A stretch of DNA of 64,000 nucleotides from Hyphomicrobiales bacterium (GTDB taxonomy: Bacteria > Pseudomonadota > Alphaproteobacteria > Rhizobiales > Rhizobiaceae): the NCBI GenBank assembly GCA_900473205.1, contig UCLB01000018.1, positions 232,322 through 296,321 of the forward strand, read 5' to 3'. Shown here in pieces: positions 20,287 through 28,962 of this stretch (positions are counted from its first letter, which is position 1; each line of letters starts with the position of its first letter). The notes under the pieces were generated by a model that had not been told where the DNA came from, ran no database searches, and was given only the letters and a program-made list of their open reading frames with translations. The position numbers were made by a program, and so were the translations under genes.

Positions 20287-20769
20287 ATGAAAAACGATAC
20301 ACACACGCGCCTCAACCCGCTTCACCTCGCCGCGGCCTTTGCCAGCGGTTGTCTTTTGACGCTGATGGTGCATTTCAACGGCATGCTGGCCCATTTCGGC
20401 AGCGCGCTGTTTTCGTCCTGGACGGCGCATGGCACCGGAACGGTTGCGGCGCTGATCTACCTTGCCATTCTTTATCGAAAGCCGAAGGGCGAGACGGTTG
20501 CGAAGCCGAAGGCACCGCTTTGGGCTTACTTCGGCGGCGTCGTGGGTGCGGCCATCGTCATGCTGACCTCAAGTGCGGTCAACTCGCCGCTGGCGCTTTC
20601 CGGCACCATTGCGCTGGGGCTTGGCGGACAGGTCATCTTCAGCCTCGCCGCCGATGTGTGGGGCTTGTTCGGATTGCCGAAGCGGCGCCCGGATGCGCGC
20701 GACCTGACGGCCATCGCGCTCATTCTCGGCGGCAGTGCACTCATTATTCTCGTGGGGAGAGCAGCATGA
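20287..20769 (+). CDS. DMT-family half transporter, DUF606 (first of pair)
   Basis: A 160-residue protein with about five hydrophobic helices and the DUF606 (YdcZ-like) pattern of the drug/metabolite transporter superfamily. After its ATG a short polar N-terminus leads into LAAAFASGCLLTLMVHFNGM. Half-size proteins of this kind probably pair to make a full ten-helix carrier. The frame is open further upstream (to 20170), but the transporter-like sequence begins at 20287. The stop overlaps the next start by 4 bp (ATGA at 20766-20769). Confidence 0.82.
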   Translation: MKNDTHTRLNPLHLAAAFASGCLLTLMVHFNGMLAHFGSALFSSWTAHGTGTVAALIYLAILYRKPKGETVAKPKAPLWAYFGGVVGAAIVMLTSSAVNSPLALSGTIALGLGGQVIFSLAADVWGLFGLPKRRPDARDLTAIALILGGSALIILVGRAA

Positions 20770-21188
20770 CGCTCTGGATTGCCATGGCCTTCATGGGCGG
20801 CATCTTCGTCTCGCTCAGCCGCCAGATCAACGGTCGCCTCAGCCTGTCCAACTCGCCGCTGATCGCATCCTTCTGGAACCACATCGTCGGCTTCATCGTG
20901 CTGACGGTGCTTGGCCTCCTCCTCGGCGGGCTTCTGCCGCCGGGCGCTGCGGATGCGCCTTGGTACGCCTTTATCGGCGGCCCCATCGGAGTGATCTTCA
21001 TCGCTTCGGGAAGCTGGCTCATTCCGCGAATCGGCGCGGTCAATACCGCCCTTCTCGTCATCAGCGGTCAAATGGTGTCGGGTGTCATTCTCGATCTTTT
21101 CAGCGACCAGCCACCGAAATTGTGGGCAAGCGCCCTCGGTGTTCTGCTCATTCTCGGCGGAATGGTGCTGACGCAGCGCCGGAAATAG
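20766..21188 (+). CDS. DMT-family half transporter, DUF606 (second of pair)
   Basis: A 140-residue, five-helix DUF606 protein that starts inside the stop codon of the first partner. It keeps the family's FVSLSRQINGRLS motif near residue 20 and a glycine-rich helix (FIGGPIGVIFIASGSWLIP). Together with its partner it likely forms a heteromeric transporter; the substrate is unknown. It ends 6 bp before the convergent DUF2778 gene. Confidence 0.83.
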   Translation: MTLWIAMAFMGGIFVSLSRQINGRLSLSNSPLIASFWNHIVGFIVLTVLGLLLGGLLPPGAADAPWYAFIGGPIGVIFIASGSWLIPRIGAVNTALLVISGQMVSGVILDLFSDQPPKLWASALGVLLILGGMVLTQRRK

Positions 21189-21194
21189 GCCGCG

Positions 21195-22466
21195 TCAGGA
21201 ATCCGTGCCCGCAAGCATGCCGAACAGCGTCTTGCCGCCGCTCTTTGAACCGCTTGCCGTCATGGCCGGACGACCGGAGAGCTTAGGAACCACGACGATG
21301 CGCTTGACTTCGCCGCGTTTGAAGGCCGCCAGAAATTTCGAATAATCCTTGAACACGACGCAGCCGTTGGATTCGCCGCGACGCGCCAGCATGTAGGTGT
21401 GGGCCAGAAGTCCATCACGACCATGCGGCTTGATGCCGCTTTCTGGCGTCAGGCGGATGGCTTCGACGCCATGGAACAGCGACTCGCGCATGGTCAGCTT
21501 GTAAGCAGACGGAGGCGTTGCGCCGCGCATTTTGACATGCACGAAATCCGGGTTGTCGCGCATCTTGCCGATGCCGGAATGAGCCTCGAGCTTCTCGCCG
21601 CTCGGCATATGAACGACGCCTGCGGAAATATCATAGATCGCCGTGCCATTGCCGCGATCAGGCCATGGAACCGCATCCATCTTGGTTTCGCGCATCGGAT
21701 TGTCCGGGCGCGCGAATGCCACCATGGTGTTGGTTGCTGGTGCCTGCGGTGCCGCCGGGCGGGCGGGCGCAGGTGTTGCAACGGCAAGCTGCTTTTCTGC
21801 GGCGGCAGGATTGGCCGGACGCGGTGTCGGCTCAACATCCGCCTTGGCGATCTGTGGACGGAAGCTCGGCAGCGGAACGGTTTCCGGCAGTAGGTCTATC
21901 TCATCATCCGTGGTGGTCTGTGGCTTGCCAAGCGCAACTTCAAAGGCCGGATGTTCCTTGGCCTGCGTTTCCAGCATTGCCAGTTCCGGATTATCGGTCG
22001 TGCGGCCAAGCGCCGAATCCACGATAGCGGATGGGCGAAGTGCTGCAAGCGCCTGAACCGTGGCCTGCCCCTGCGCATTGATTGCGGCAGCGCCACCGAA
22101 GCGGTCTGCAAATGCCTTTGCGCCAATATGATGCTCGGCAGCAAGGCGCGTGCCCTTCTGGTTGCCCAGATGGCCGCTTTCAGACAGGCGGGAAAATTTG
22201 CGGATATGGACATTGCGCTCGGCCGCATCGATCGATGCCCGCTCCAGCCTGTCCATATTTGAAACGAGCATAGTGTCGAAACGCTGCGCGCCATGCGAAG
22301 CCTGCGCCATGCCATGCAGAGAGGCGAAAGCCGTTATGGCACAGACGCTTGCCAGAACCCCGCCGCCAACAAGGGCGGAAAAGCCGCTAAGACCGGAGCC
22401 CTTGCGTTTTTTGGTGAAGGACGCGCCGATGCGCGCATCTCTACAGGCCACGACTGATGACGCCAT
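21195..22466 (-). CDS. DUF2778 L,D-transpeptidase-like protein
   Basis: A 423-residue protein. Basic N-terminus, one membrane segment (about residues 31-52), a long low-complexity Ala/Pro periplasmic region, then a C-terminal DUF2778 domain (about 280-395). The domain ends with the catalytic-type motif His356 ... SNGC with Cys369 (HTYMLARRGESNGCVVF). DUF2778 is distantly like L,D-transpeptidases and includes the Tlde1 peptidoglycan-targeting toxins, but anchored rhizobial copies more likely remodel the cell's own wall. No immunity-like neighbour or secretion gene is seen. Confidence 0.83.
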   Translation of the reverse strand: MASSVVACRDARIGASFTKKRKGSGLSGFSALVGGGVLASVCAITAFASLHGMAQASHGAQRFDTMLVSNMDRLERASIDAAERNVHIRKFSRLSESGHLGNQKGTRLAAEHHIGAKAFADRFGGAAAINAQGQATVQALAALRPSAIVDSALGRTTDNPELAMLETQAKEHPAFEVALGKPQTTTDDEIDLLPETVPLPSFRPQIAKADVEPTPRPANPAAAEKQLAVATPAPARPAAPQAPATNTMVAFARPDNPMRETKMDAVPWPDRGNGTAIYDISAGVVHMPSGEKLEAHSGIGKMRDNPDFVHVKMRGATPPSAYKLTMRESLFHGVEAIRLTPESGIKPHGRDGLLAHTYMLARRGESNGCVVFKDYSKFLAAFKRGEVKRIVVVPKLSGRPAMTASGSKSGGKTLFGMLAGTDS

Positions 22467-22912
22467 GATACTCGTTACTCGAACCGTTTACGCAAAACCG
22501 GACGACACCGGTCACCGTGTTAATGCCGCGCGTGCTGTGCGAAGATTGCACAGGCCCCGAGGCTGACTGGTTCAAAGCATGCCGAATTATGGTAACCAAA
22601 GTCTTTACAAGTCCCCTGAAAACGAGAGTTCTTTGAAGCTTGCATGCGTTTCTCTAAGGGCAGCTACCAATCAGCGACGCAATAAGATGCGTGGCCATTT
22701 CGGTAAAAATGGCTGCCAGAGATATTCGATATGGACTCTAACTGATTCTCCCCATCGACACCGCTCCCCTATATGCCGACTTGGCCGAAAATTGGCTACA
22801 AATGCGGCAGCGTTGGGGCAGAGCCTGTATTCCAGCCACCAAATCACAGCTTTTCGGCTTGATCCACAGGCTACGGCTTGGCATCTTGACGCACCCCTTG
22901 GAGGAGAAAAAC
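22467..22912. other. Intergenic region between the DUF2778 gene and pncA (446 bp)
   Basis: No convincing gene is seen on either strand. It should contain the divergent promoters of the flanking genes. A 7 bp hairpin (GCCATTT 22694-22700 with AAATGGC 22707-22713) lies mid-region without a T run, so it is not a clear terminator. Confidence 0.5.
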
Positions 22913-23539
22913 ATGAAGGCGCTGCTTTTGATCGACATCCAGAATGGTTTTTGCCCCGGCGGAAACCTCGCCGTGGCGGATGGTGACAAGATCGTTCCGA
23001 TTGCCAATGCGCTGATCGACAATGGCGGCTACGACCTCATCGTCGCCTCGCAGGACTGGCACCCGGCCAATCACGGCAGCTTCGCATCCCAACACCCGGG
23101 CAAGCAGCCCTTCGAGATGGGTGAGCTTTCCGGCAAGCCGCAGGTCATGTGGCCGGACCATTGCGTGCAGGAAACGCCGGACGCCGATTTCCACCCTGAT
23201 CTCAAGACGGAAGCCTTCGATTACATTCAGCAGAAGGGTGAAAACCCGGCGGTGGACAGCTACTCCGCCTTTCGCGACAACGACCAGTTTGCCACCACAG
23301 GTCTTGCGGACTATTTGCAGCGCCAAGGCGTGACGGTTCTTGACGTCTGCGGACTGGCAACGGATTACTGCGTCAGCTTCTCCGTGCTGGACGCCCTGGA
23401 GATGTTGCCGGACGTCAAAGTCCGCTTCATAGAAGACGCCAGCCGCGGCATCGATCCAGAAGGCATCAGAAAAGCCATTGCCGCGATGCGGGCAAAGGGC
23501 GTTGCCGTGGTCAACAGCAGCGATATTCTGATGGATTAA
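22913..23539 (+). CDS. pncA: Nicotinamidase (pyrazinamidase)
   Basis: A 208-residue isochorismatase-fold hydrolase. It has the N-terminal ALLLIDIQNGFCPGG with the catalytic Asp8, the metal-binding pattern QDWHPANHGSFASQHPG, and the nucleophile Cys in CGLATDYCVSFS. PncA converts nicotinamide to nicotinate for NAD salvage. The ATG at 22913 follows GGAGGAG at 22900-22906. Length and motifs are normal for the family. Confidence 0.95.
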   Translation: MKALLLIDIQNGFCPGGNLAVADGDKIVPIANALIDNGGYDLIVASQDWHPANHGSFASQHPGKQPFEMGELSGKPQVMWPDHCVQETPDADFHPDLKTEAFDYIQQKGENPAVDSYSAFRDNDQFATTGLADYLQRQGVTVLDVCGLATDYCVSFSVLDALEMLPDVKVRFIEDASRGIDPEGIRKAIAAMRAKGVAVVNSSDILMD

Positions 23540-23546
23540 GGCTTAG

Positions 23547-23798
23547 TCACCGCCGCGGCACGGATCTTTCCAGCAGATCGATGTCAGCGGCAGCATATTC
23601 CATGCGTTGCAGCACCGCCTCATGCGCGTCGCGCAGGCCCTTATTGTAAAACACCGGGCCAATCACCTCCGCCAGATGGTCCACCAGTATCTCGACCTGA
23701 AGTGCGCCGATTTCGACATCGAGTTCATCGGCAAGATAGCTGCGCAGTGCCAGAACCATATCGGCCTTCTGCTGCTTTTCCAGCTTCAAATCTTTCAT
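23547..23798 (-). CDS. DUF2164-family protein
   Basis: An 83-residue acidic, helical protein: MKDLKLEKQQKADMVLALRS, then DELDVEIGALQVEILVDHLA and a short C-terminal helix. This matches the small DUF2164 family, which has no known function. The ATG at 23798 has an AAGGAG ribosome binding site; the reading frame is open 17 codons upstream without family sequence. It converges with pncA, 7 bp apart. Confidence 0.82.
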   Translation of the reverse strand: MKDLKLEKQQKADMVLALRSYLADELDVEIGALQVEILVDHLAEVIGPVFYNKGLRDAHEAVLQRMEYAAADIDLLERSVPRR

Positions 23799-23927
23799 CA
23801 CGGGCTCCTTGGATTGCGGGAAACGTAATCGATGGTTCAATGAAATCAATCAAGCTATTCCAGCAATTTGTTTGTCATCTGGTCCGCAGGGCGTTAGGAG
23901 CAGAAGAAATTTCGGAGCCCCCAACAT

Positions 23928-24647
23928 ATGTCAGCTTCCACCTTCCGGTCCGGCCTGAGACGCGGCCTGCCCGTTACCCTGTCCGTCATGCCCTTCGGCG
24001 CCCTCTTCGGTGCCGTTGCGATTGACAACGGCTTGACGGCCGCCGAAGCGATTTTGATGAGCGGCAGTATTTATGCCGGTGCCAGCCAGCTGGTCGGTAT
24101 CGAGCTGTTCAATCAGAACCTTCCGGCATGGCTCGTCGTGCTGTCCATTTTCGCGGTCAATTTCCGCCATGTGCTCTATTCCGCAGCCATGGTGCGCGTG
24201 GTGCCGGAATGGTCGATTGCCCGCAAGGCTCTGGGCTTCTTCTTTCTGGTCGATCCGCAATTTGCCGAATCCGTGCGCCAGAAAGAAATTCACGGCAGGG
24301 TCGGTTTTTCCTGGTACATGGGCTACGCGCTGATCGTCTACGTTGGCTGGATGCTGTCCACCGTCGCCGGTGCGCTTCTGGGCAATCTGATTGGCGACCC
24401 GAAGGAAGCGGGCTTCGACGTGCTGCTGCCGGTCTATTTCATGGGCATGGTATTGGGCTTCCGCACCCGCAGCAACTTCTATCCCGTCATGCTGGCCAGT
24501 GCCGTGGGTGCCATTGCTGCCTATCACTTCGTCGGCTCACCCTGGCATGTCAGCATCGGTGCCATCGCCGGCATTCTGCTCGCGGTCATTCTGCCGCCTG
24601 CACCGGTTGATCCGCAAACCGATGCCAAGAACGGGGAGATCGCATAA
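23928..24647 (+). CDS. azlC: AzlC family branched-chain amino acid exporter, large subunit
   Basis: A 239-residue inner-membrane protein with six or seven helices and the AzlC signature: FRSGLRRGLPVTLSVMPFGA, then SIYAGASQLVGIELFN and NFRHVLYSAAM. AzlCD-type pairs export branched-chain amino acids or analogues. The TAA stop shares its last base with the azlD start (TAATG at 24645-24649), so the two are translationally coupled. Confidence 0.92.
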   Translation: MSASTFRSGLRRGLPVTLSVMPFGALFGAVAIDNGLTAAEAILMSGSIYAGASQLVGIELFNQNLPAWLVVLSIFAVNFRHVLYSAAMVRVVPEWSIARKALGFFFLVDPQFAESVRQKEIHGRVGFSWYMGYALIVYVGWMLSTVAGALLGNLIGDPKEAGFDVLLPVYFMGMVLGFRTRSNFYPVMLASAVGAIAAYHFVGSPWHVSIGAIAGILLAVILPPAPVDPQTDAKNGEIA

Positions 24648-24961
24648 TGAGCGACCTGTTCGACCCCCACACATTGCTGATCATCTTTGCCGGCGCCCTT
24701 GCGACCTATCTCACCCGCATCGGCGGCTATGTGCTGATGGTGCGCATGAAAACCATTCCGCCGCGCGTAGAGGCCGGGCTGAATGCGGTTCCCGTCGCGG
24801 TTCTGACCACCCTCGTCGCACCCGCCTTTTTCGAAGGCGGCTACGAGGTGAAGCTGGGCATGATCTTCGCGCTCGTCGTCGGCCTGCGCTTTCCCGGCCT
24901 GATCATGCTGATATCAGGCTGGGCGCTTGTCGTGGCGATGCGCTATTTCTCTATCGCGTAA
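24647..24961 (+). CDS. azlD: AzlD family small subunit of the amino acid exporter
   Basis: A 104-residue protein with three or four hydrophobic helices and the AzlD pattern TYLTRIGGYVLMVRMKTIPP. It works with AzlC. Its 3' end overlaps the convergent aminopeptidase gene by 11 bp. Confidence 0.9.
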   Translation: MSDLFDPHTLLIIFAGALATYLTRIGGYVLMVRMKTIPPRVEAGLNAVPVAVLTTLVAPAFFEGGYEVKLGMIFALVVGLRFPGLIMLISGWALVVAMRYFSIA

Positions 24962-26786
24962 GCGTTTCCGTGGCGGCAGTCAGCCACTGCTGCACGGAAG
25001 AAGCGGAGATCAGCGGCATCAGCTTTTCCCGAACCGTGGCGTGGTAGGTATTCAACCACGCCAGCTCTTCCTCGGTCAGAAGCGACACGATGATGAGACG
25101 CCGGTCGATGGGGCACCATGTCAGCGTCTCGAAAGACAGCATCGGCTGGTCGCCACCGTCAATGGCCTCAGCCTCGCGCACATAGATCAGGTTTTCGATG
25201 CGGATGCCGAATGCGCCGGGGCGGTAATAGCCCGGCTCGTTCGACAGGATCATGCCGGGCAGGATTTCCTGTTGCGAAACGCGGGAAATGCGCTGCGGAC
25301 CTTCATGAACGGAAAGATATGAGCCAACGCCATGGCCCGTGCCATGGCCGTAATCTGCCCCCGCCTTCCACAGCGCAATACGCGCCAGCGGATCGAGATC
25401 GCAGCCACGCGTGCCCTTCGGGAAACGGGCGGCGCTGATGGCGATGACACCCTTCAGCACCAGCGTGAAGAACCGCTTCTGCTCTTCCGGCACATTGCCG
25501 ATGGCAACCGTGCGGGTAATGTCCGTGGTGCCGTTCACATATTGCGCACCGGAATCGACGAGGAACATCTCGCCATCTTGCAAGGCGCGGTCGCTATCCG
25601 TCGTCACGCGGTAATGGATGATGGCGGCGTTGGGACCGGCACCTGAAATCGTATCGAAGGAAATATCCTTGAGCGGGTTCTGCATGGCCTGCCCCACCCG
25701 CGCCCGCGCCGCCTCCAGAGTTTTAACGGCCTGAATTTCCGTGACCGTGCCGGGCTGCTGCCCATCCAGCCACGCCAGATATTCCACCATGGCGGCACCG
25801 TCCTGCACATGTGCTGCGGCGGAACCGGCAATCTCTGCCTCGTTCTTGCAGGCGCGCGGCAGCTTGACCGGATCGGCAGCTTCCACCACTTCCCCACCCG
25901 CTTCGGTGATGGAAAGCGTCAGCGCCACCGGCGTCACATCCACATCGGTCAGAATACGGCCAGCCGCGCTGGCAATCGCATGCAGACGCGCTGCGATCTC
26001 TTCGGGCGGCAAAAGTGTTGCCAGTGGCGAAAGATAGGCCTTCACCTCCTCGCCCGTCTTGCGCTCATCCACAAACAGATCGGCCTTGCCATCCGCATAG
26101 ATGATGGCGCGCGCCAGAGGATGCGGCGTGTGCGGCACGTCGTTGCCGCGAATATTGAATATCCACGCGATGGAGGATGGATCGGTGATCAGCACCGCAT
26201 TTGCCTTGCGCGCCGAAACGATCTCGCCAATCGTGGCGATCTTCACCTGCGCGGGCAGACCCGTGACATGATCCGGCTGAATGTTGACCGGCTCCAGCGG
26301 CTCCGCCGGGCGATCTTCCCACAGCGGATCAAGCGGGTTGCTCTCAAGAAGAATGACCGAACCGCTCTTTTCAGACAAAGCTTTTTCGAAACGCTTCAGC
26401 TCCGCGCCCGTATGCAGCCACGGGTCGATGCCCAGACGGAAACCATTCGGCGCATTGTCGGCAAGCCATTTCGCAGGCGGCGCACCCACCAGATCACCGC
26501 CGGTGAAGACCGACTGGTCGACCTGCGAAGCAAGCTGCGTGGTGTAGCGACCATCCACAAAGACAATGGCCTCATTGCGCGTAACCAGCACGATGCCGGC
26601 AGAACCGGTAAAGCCTGTCAGCCATGCCAGACGCTCGGCACATTCCGGCACATATTCGCCCTGATATTCGTCGGCGCGCGGCACCAGAAAGCCATCGATG
26701 CCGAGCGCATCGAATGTTGCGCGCAGAGCCTCGACGCGAGACTTGCCGAATTGCGGAGTGGATTTGTTTTCGAATGACTGGAACAT
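24951..26786 (-). CDS. pepP: Xaa-Pro aminopeptidase, M24B family
   Basis: A 611-residue three-domain aminopeptidase P. Two creatinase-like N-terminal domains precede the pita-bread catalytic domain. The metal ligands are visible: Asp in FLVDSGAQY, Asp in GTTDITRTV, His in GHGTGHGVGSYLSVHEGP, and Glu in ILSNEPGYY and RIENLIYV. It cleaves N-terminal residues before proline. The ATG at 26786 has GGAAAG upstream; the frame extends 30 codons further without family sequence. The length fits the long eukaryote-like XPNPEP1 class found in Rhizobiales. Confidence 0.93.
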   Translation of the reverse strand: MFQSFENKSTPQFGKSRVEALRATFDALGIDGFLVPRADEYQGEYVPECAERLAWLTGFTGSAGIVLVTRNEAIVFVDGRYTTQLASQVDQSVFTGGDLVGAPPAKWLADNAPNGFRLGIDPWLHTGAELKRFEKALSEKSGSVILLESNPLDPLWEDRPAEPLEPVNIQPDHVTGLPAQVKIATIGEIVSARKANAVLITDPSSIAWIFNIRGNDVPHTPHPLARAIIYADGKADLFVDERKTGEEVKAYLSPLATLLPPEEIAARLHAIASAAGRILTDVDVTPVALTLSITEAGGEVVEAADPVKLPRACKNEAEIAGSAAAHVQDGAAMVEYLAWLDGQQPGTVTEIQAVKTLEAARARVGQAMQNPLKDISFDTISGAGPNAAIIHYRVTTDSDRALQDGEMFLVDSGAQYVNGTTDITRTVAIGNVPEEQKRFFTLVLKGVIAISAARFPKGTRGCDLDPLARIALWKAGADYGHGTGHGVGSYLSVHEGPQRISRVSQQEILPGMILSNEPGYYRPGAFGIRIENLIYVREAEAIDGGDQPMLSFETLTWCPIDRRLIIVSLLTEEELAWLNTYHATVREKLMPLISASSVQQWLTAATETLTR

Positions 26787-26827
26787 GAACTGCTTTCCGA
26801 ATGCCTGATTTCGGAGCAGACCATAAG

Positions 26828-26866
26828 CATCTGACCGAAAGCTGTGAAGCGGTTTTCGGTCAGATG
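26828..26866. repeat. 13 bp perfect inverted repeat between prmA and pepP
   Basis: CATCTGACCGAAA (26828-26840) pairs with TTTCGGTCAGATG (26854-26866) around a 13-base loop. It lies between the prmA stop and the pepP start on the minus strand. There is no clear T run, so it may be a weak terminator, an mRNA-stabilising hairpin or an operator. Confidence 0.75.
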
Positions 26867-26876
26867 GTGATAACAC

Positions 26877-27755
26877 TCAGTCGTTACGAAGATGGATGGT
26901 AACCCAGCCATTGCGCCAGATGGTTCTGACGTGGCTGAGATGCATGCCGTTATAGGCCGACAGAACCTTCCAGCGCTGCGACGCCAGAATGCCCGACAGG
27001 ATGACCGTGCCGCCGGGTGCCAGATGCGTGACCAGTTGCGGTGCCATTTTGATCAATGGGCGCGCCAGAATATTGGCGATGATGAGGTCGAATGGGCCGT
27101 GCTTGCGGAAGGAATCCGAATGAAAGCCGGGAGCTGTTTCCAGCGCCATGCCGGAGACGATGCCGTTCAGCCGCGCATTTTCCTTTGCGACCTTGATCGC
27201 GATAGGGTCGATATCTGTTGCCAGAACCGGCACAGGGCGCATCTTGGCAACGGCGATGGCAAGAACACCACTGCCGGTACCGAGGTCCAGCGCGTTGCGA
27301 ATGGTGCGCGCGCGCAAGACCTGCTCAATCATCTCCAGACAACCCGCCGTGGTGCCATGGTGACCGGTGCCGAAGGCCTGACCGGCCTCAATCTCGATGG
27401 CGATATCATTGACGCGCACCTTATCCCGATCATGCGAGCCGTGGACGATGAACCGCCCTGCCCGCACCGGCTTCAGGCCTTCCAGCGACTTGGCAATCCA
27501 GTCGACATCGGGAATGACTTCGCGTTCGAGCACAAGCTTCGGATAGGCAATCTTCAGCGCGTCTTCAATGCGGCTGCGGGCGTCTTCTTCCTCGGATTCC
27601 AGCAGATAGACCGAGGCCTCCCAGATATCGCGCTTCTCATCCACCTCGGTCGTGGCGATGGCAACATCTTCTTCACCGAACACCTCCGACAGCAGATCCA
27701 GCACTTCCCCGGCCTGAACTTCGGTGGTGGTTACAAAAAGACGGATTTCGCTCAC
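26877..27755 (-). CDS. prmA: Ribosomal protein L11 methyltransferase
   Basis: A 292-residue PrmA. The N-terminal substrate domain starts SEIRLFVTTTEVQAGEVLDL; the SAM-binding domain has DLGTGSGVLAIAVAK, ATDIDPIAI and DLIIANILARPL (the NxxxxP-type motif). It methylates L11 during ribosome assembly. The GTG start at 27755 gives the right family N-terminus and has AGGAAAG 8 bases upstream. The ribosome binding site lies in the loop of an inverted repeat (27756-27793). Confidence 0.93.
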   Translation of the reverse strand: MSEIRLFVTTTEVQAGEVLDLLSEVFGEEDVAIATTEVDEKRDIWEASVYLLESEEEDARSRIEDALKIAYPKLVLEREVIPDVDWIAKSLEGLKPVRAGRFIVHGSHDRDKVRVNDIAIEIEAGQAFGTGHHGTTAGCLEMIEQVLRARTIRNALDLGTGSGVLAIAVAKMRPVPVLATDIDPIAIKVAKENARLNGIVSGMALETAPGFHSDSFRKHGPFDLIIANILARPLIKMAPQLVTHLAPGGTVILSGILASQRWKVLSAYNGMHLSHVRTIWRNGWVTIHLRND

Positions 27756-27793
27756 GGCTGACGCTTTCCTTGCATAGGTTCCAGCCGTCAGCC
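27756..27793 (-). promoter_or_regulatory. Hairpin enclosing the prmA ribosome binding site
   Basis: Read on the minus strand, GGCTGACG (27793-27786) and CGTCAGCC (27763-27756) form a perfect 8 bp stem. The 22-base loop holds the AGGAAAG Shine-Dalgarno sequence, and the stem ends directly before the GTG start codon. Such a fold could modulate prmA translation. The pairing is seen; the role is inferred. Confidence 0.4.
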
Positions 27794-27850
27794 TTTGCCA
27801 CAAAAGCGGCTGCGATCCAATGGAGTGACAGCGAGATTATTGAGCGGAAA

Positions 27851-28450
27851 TCAGGTCTTGGTCAGATTTTCCAGCTTTTGCACGGCAACATCGGGATTCT
27901 CACCATAAGCAATGGTCCCGGCAAAACGGCCCTTCGCATCCAGAAGGATGACCGAGGCGGTGTGATCCATGGTGTAATCGCCCTTAGGGTCCTTCTCATC
28001 CACCGGCACCTTTTTGGCATAGATGCGGTAGCCCTTCAGCGTTTCGGCAATTTTATCCGGTGCACCGGTAATGCCGGTAATGCGCTTGGAGACGTTCGAC
28101 ACATACTGGTTGAGGATTTCAGGCGTGTCGCGCTCGGGATCGACAGATACGAAATAGGCCTGCATCTTGTCACCCGCAGGGTCCACCTTCTCCATCCAGC
28201 CATTCAGCTCAAACAGCGTGGTGGGGCAGACTTCCGGGCAATGGGTAAAACCGAAGAACAGTGCTGTCGGCTTGCCCTGGAAGGCTTTTTCGGTAATCGG
28301 CTGGCCGTTTTGCGCAACAAGCTGGAAGGGCGTGCCATAGACTTCTTCGACCATCTCCTCGCGGCTCTTGGTCAGCTCCATCGTCAGCCAGCCCATGACA
28401 CCAAGCAGGACCACGACAGCACCCCAAAGTGCGATACGAATATTCTTCAT
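27851..28450 (-). CDS. SCO1/SenC/PrrC-type copper chaperone
   Basis: A 199-residue membrane-anchored thioredoxin-fold protein. One N-terminal helix (ALWGAVVVLLGVMGWLTM) is followed by the SCO copper site: Cys-Pro-Glu-Val-Cys (GFTHCPEVCPTTL) and the conserved His in YTMDHTASVILLD. SCO proteins deliver copper to the CuA centre of cytochrome c oxidase. It could also serve as a thiol reductase. The ATG at 28450 fits the family N-terminus. Confidence 0.92.
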   Translation of the reverse strand: MKNIRIALWGAVVVLLGVMGWLTMELTKSREEMVEEVYGTPFQLVAQNGQPITEKAFQGKPTALFFGFTHCPEVCPTTLFELNGWMEKVDPAGDKMQAYFVSVDPERDTPEILNQYVSNVSKRITGITGAPDKIAETLKGYRIYAKKVPVDEKDPKGDYTMDHTASVILLDAKGRFAGTIAYGENPDVAVQKLENLTKT

Positions 28451-28574
28451 GCCATTCCCCGATCAGCATAGAGCCAGCGTTTGGAAAGCTTCTAGCCCGA
28501 GCCACGTCATTTCGGCAATTCAAGAAAAGGTTTGAAGCGGCAACCGCGCTGTTTTGTCTCAAACAGCAATACGC

Positions 28575-28733
28575 TTAGAAGCACCAGGCAATGCCGTTTT
28601 GCATCGCCGAGAGAAAAATATCCGTTCCGTGGCGCATCCAGCCATCGAATGTCAGCAAAACGAGAAACAACGCAGCACCCGTTGCGAGGGCAGCGGCAAG
28701 CAATTTCATCGGGCCGGTCAGTAAAACTCTCAT
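28575..28733 (-). CDS. Small hypothetical membrane protein, 52 residues
   Basis: A short frame starting MRVLLTGPMKLLAAALATGA with one hydrophobic helix (residues 9-27), then FDGWMRHGTDIFLSAMQNGI and a terminal AWCF. It lies 124 bp upstream of the SCO gene on the same strand. The internal Met at residue 9 is another possible start, and neither has a good ribosome binding site. I do not know its function. Confidence 0.5.
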   Translation of the reverse strand: MRVLLTGPMKLLAAALATGAALFLVLLTFDGWMRHGTDIFLSAMQNGIAWCF

Positions 28734-28962
28734 GGCGCAAATATACCGGAAAACCGGGCGCGGCGAAACCACGAAATGGCCTGCATTACCGCTGTTTATA
28801 GTGCCGCGTTAGGGAAAGTTTAAATTGTTTTTGGGCATTATGATTGCCAGCGGTCAGCCCTTGCGGCGCACGACATGATGTCAACCGGACTAACTCCGAC
28901 GCCGCATCACCTTCAAAAATCAAATTCGGCCAGCCAAGAGAGCCGTCAGGAAAAGTACGACC

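Noticed and set aside
21195..22466. DUF2778 protein as a type VI secretion toxin
   Set aside because: Tlde1 toxins share the fold, but this copy has a membrane anchor, a long periplasmic linker and no immunity or secretion gene nearby.
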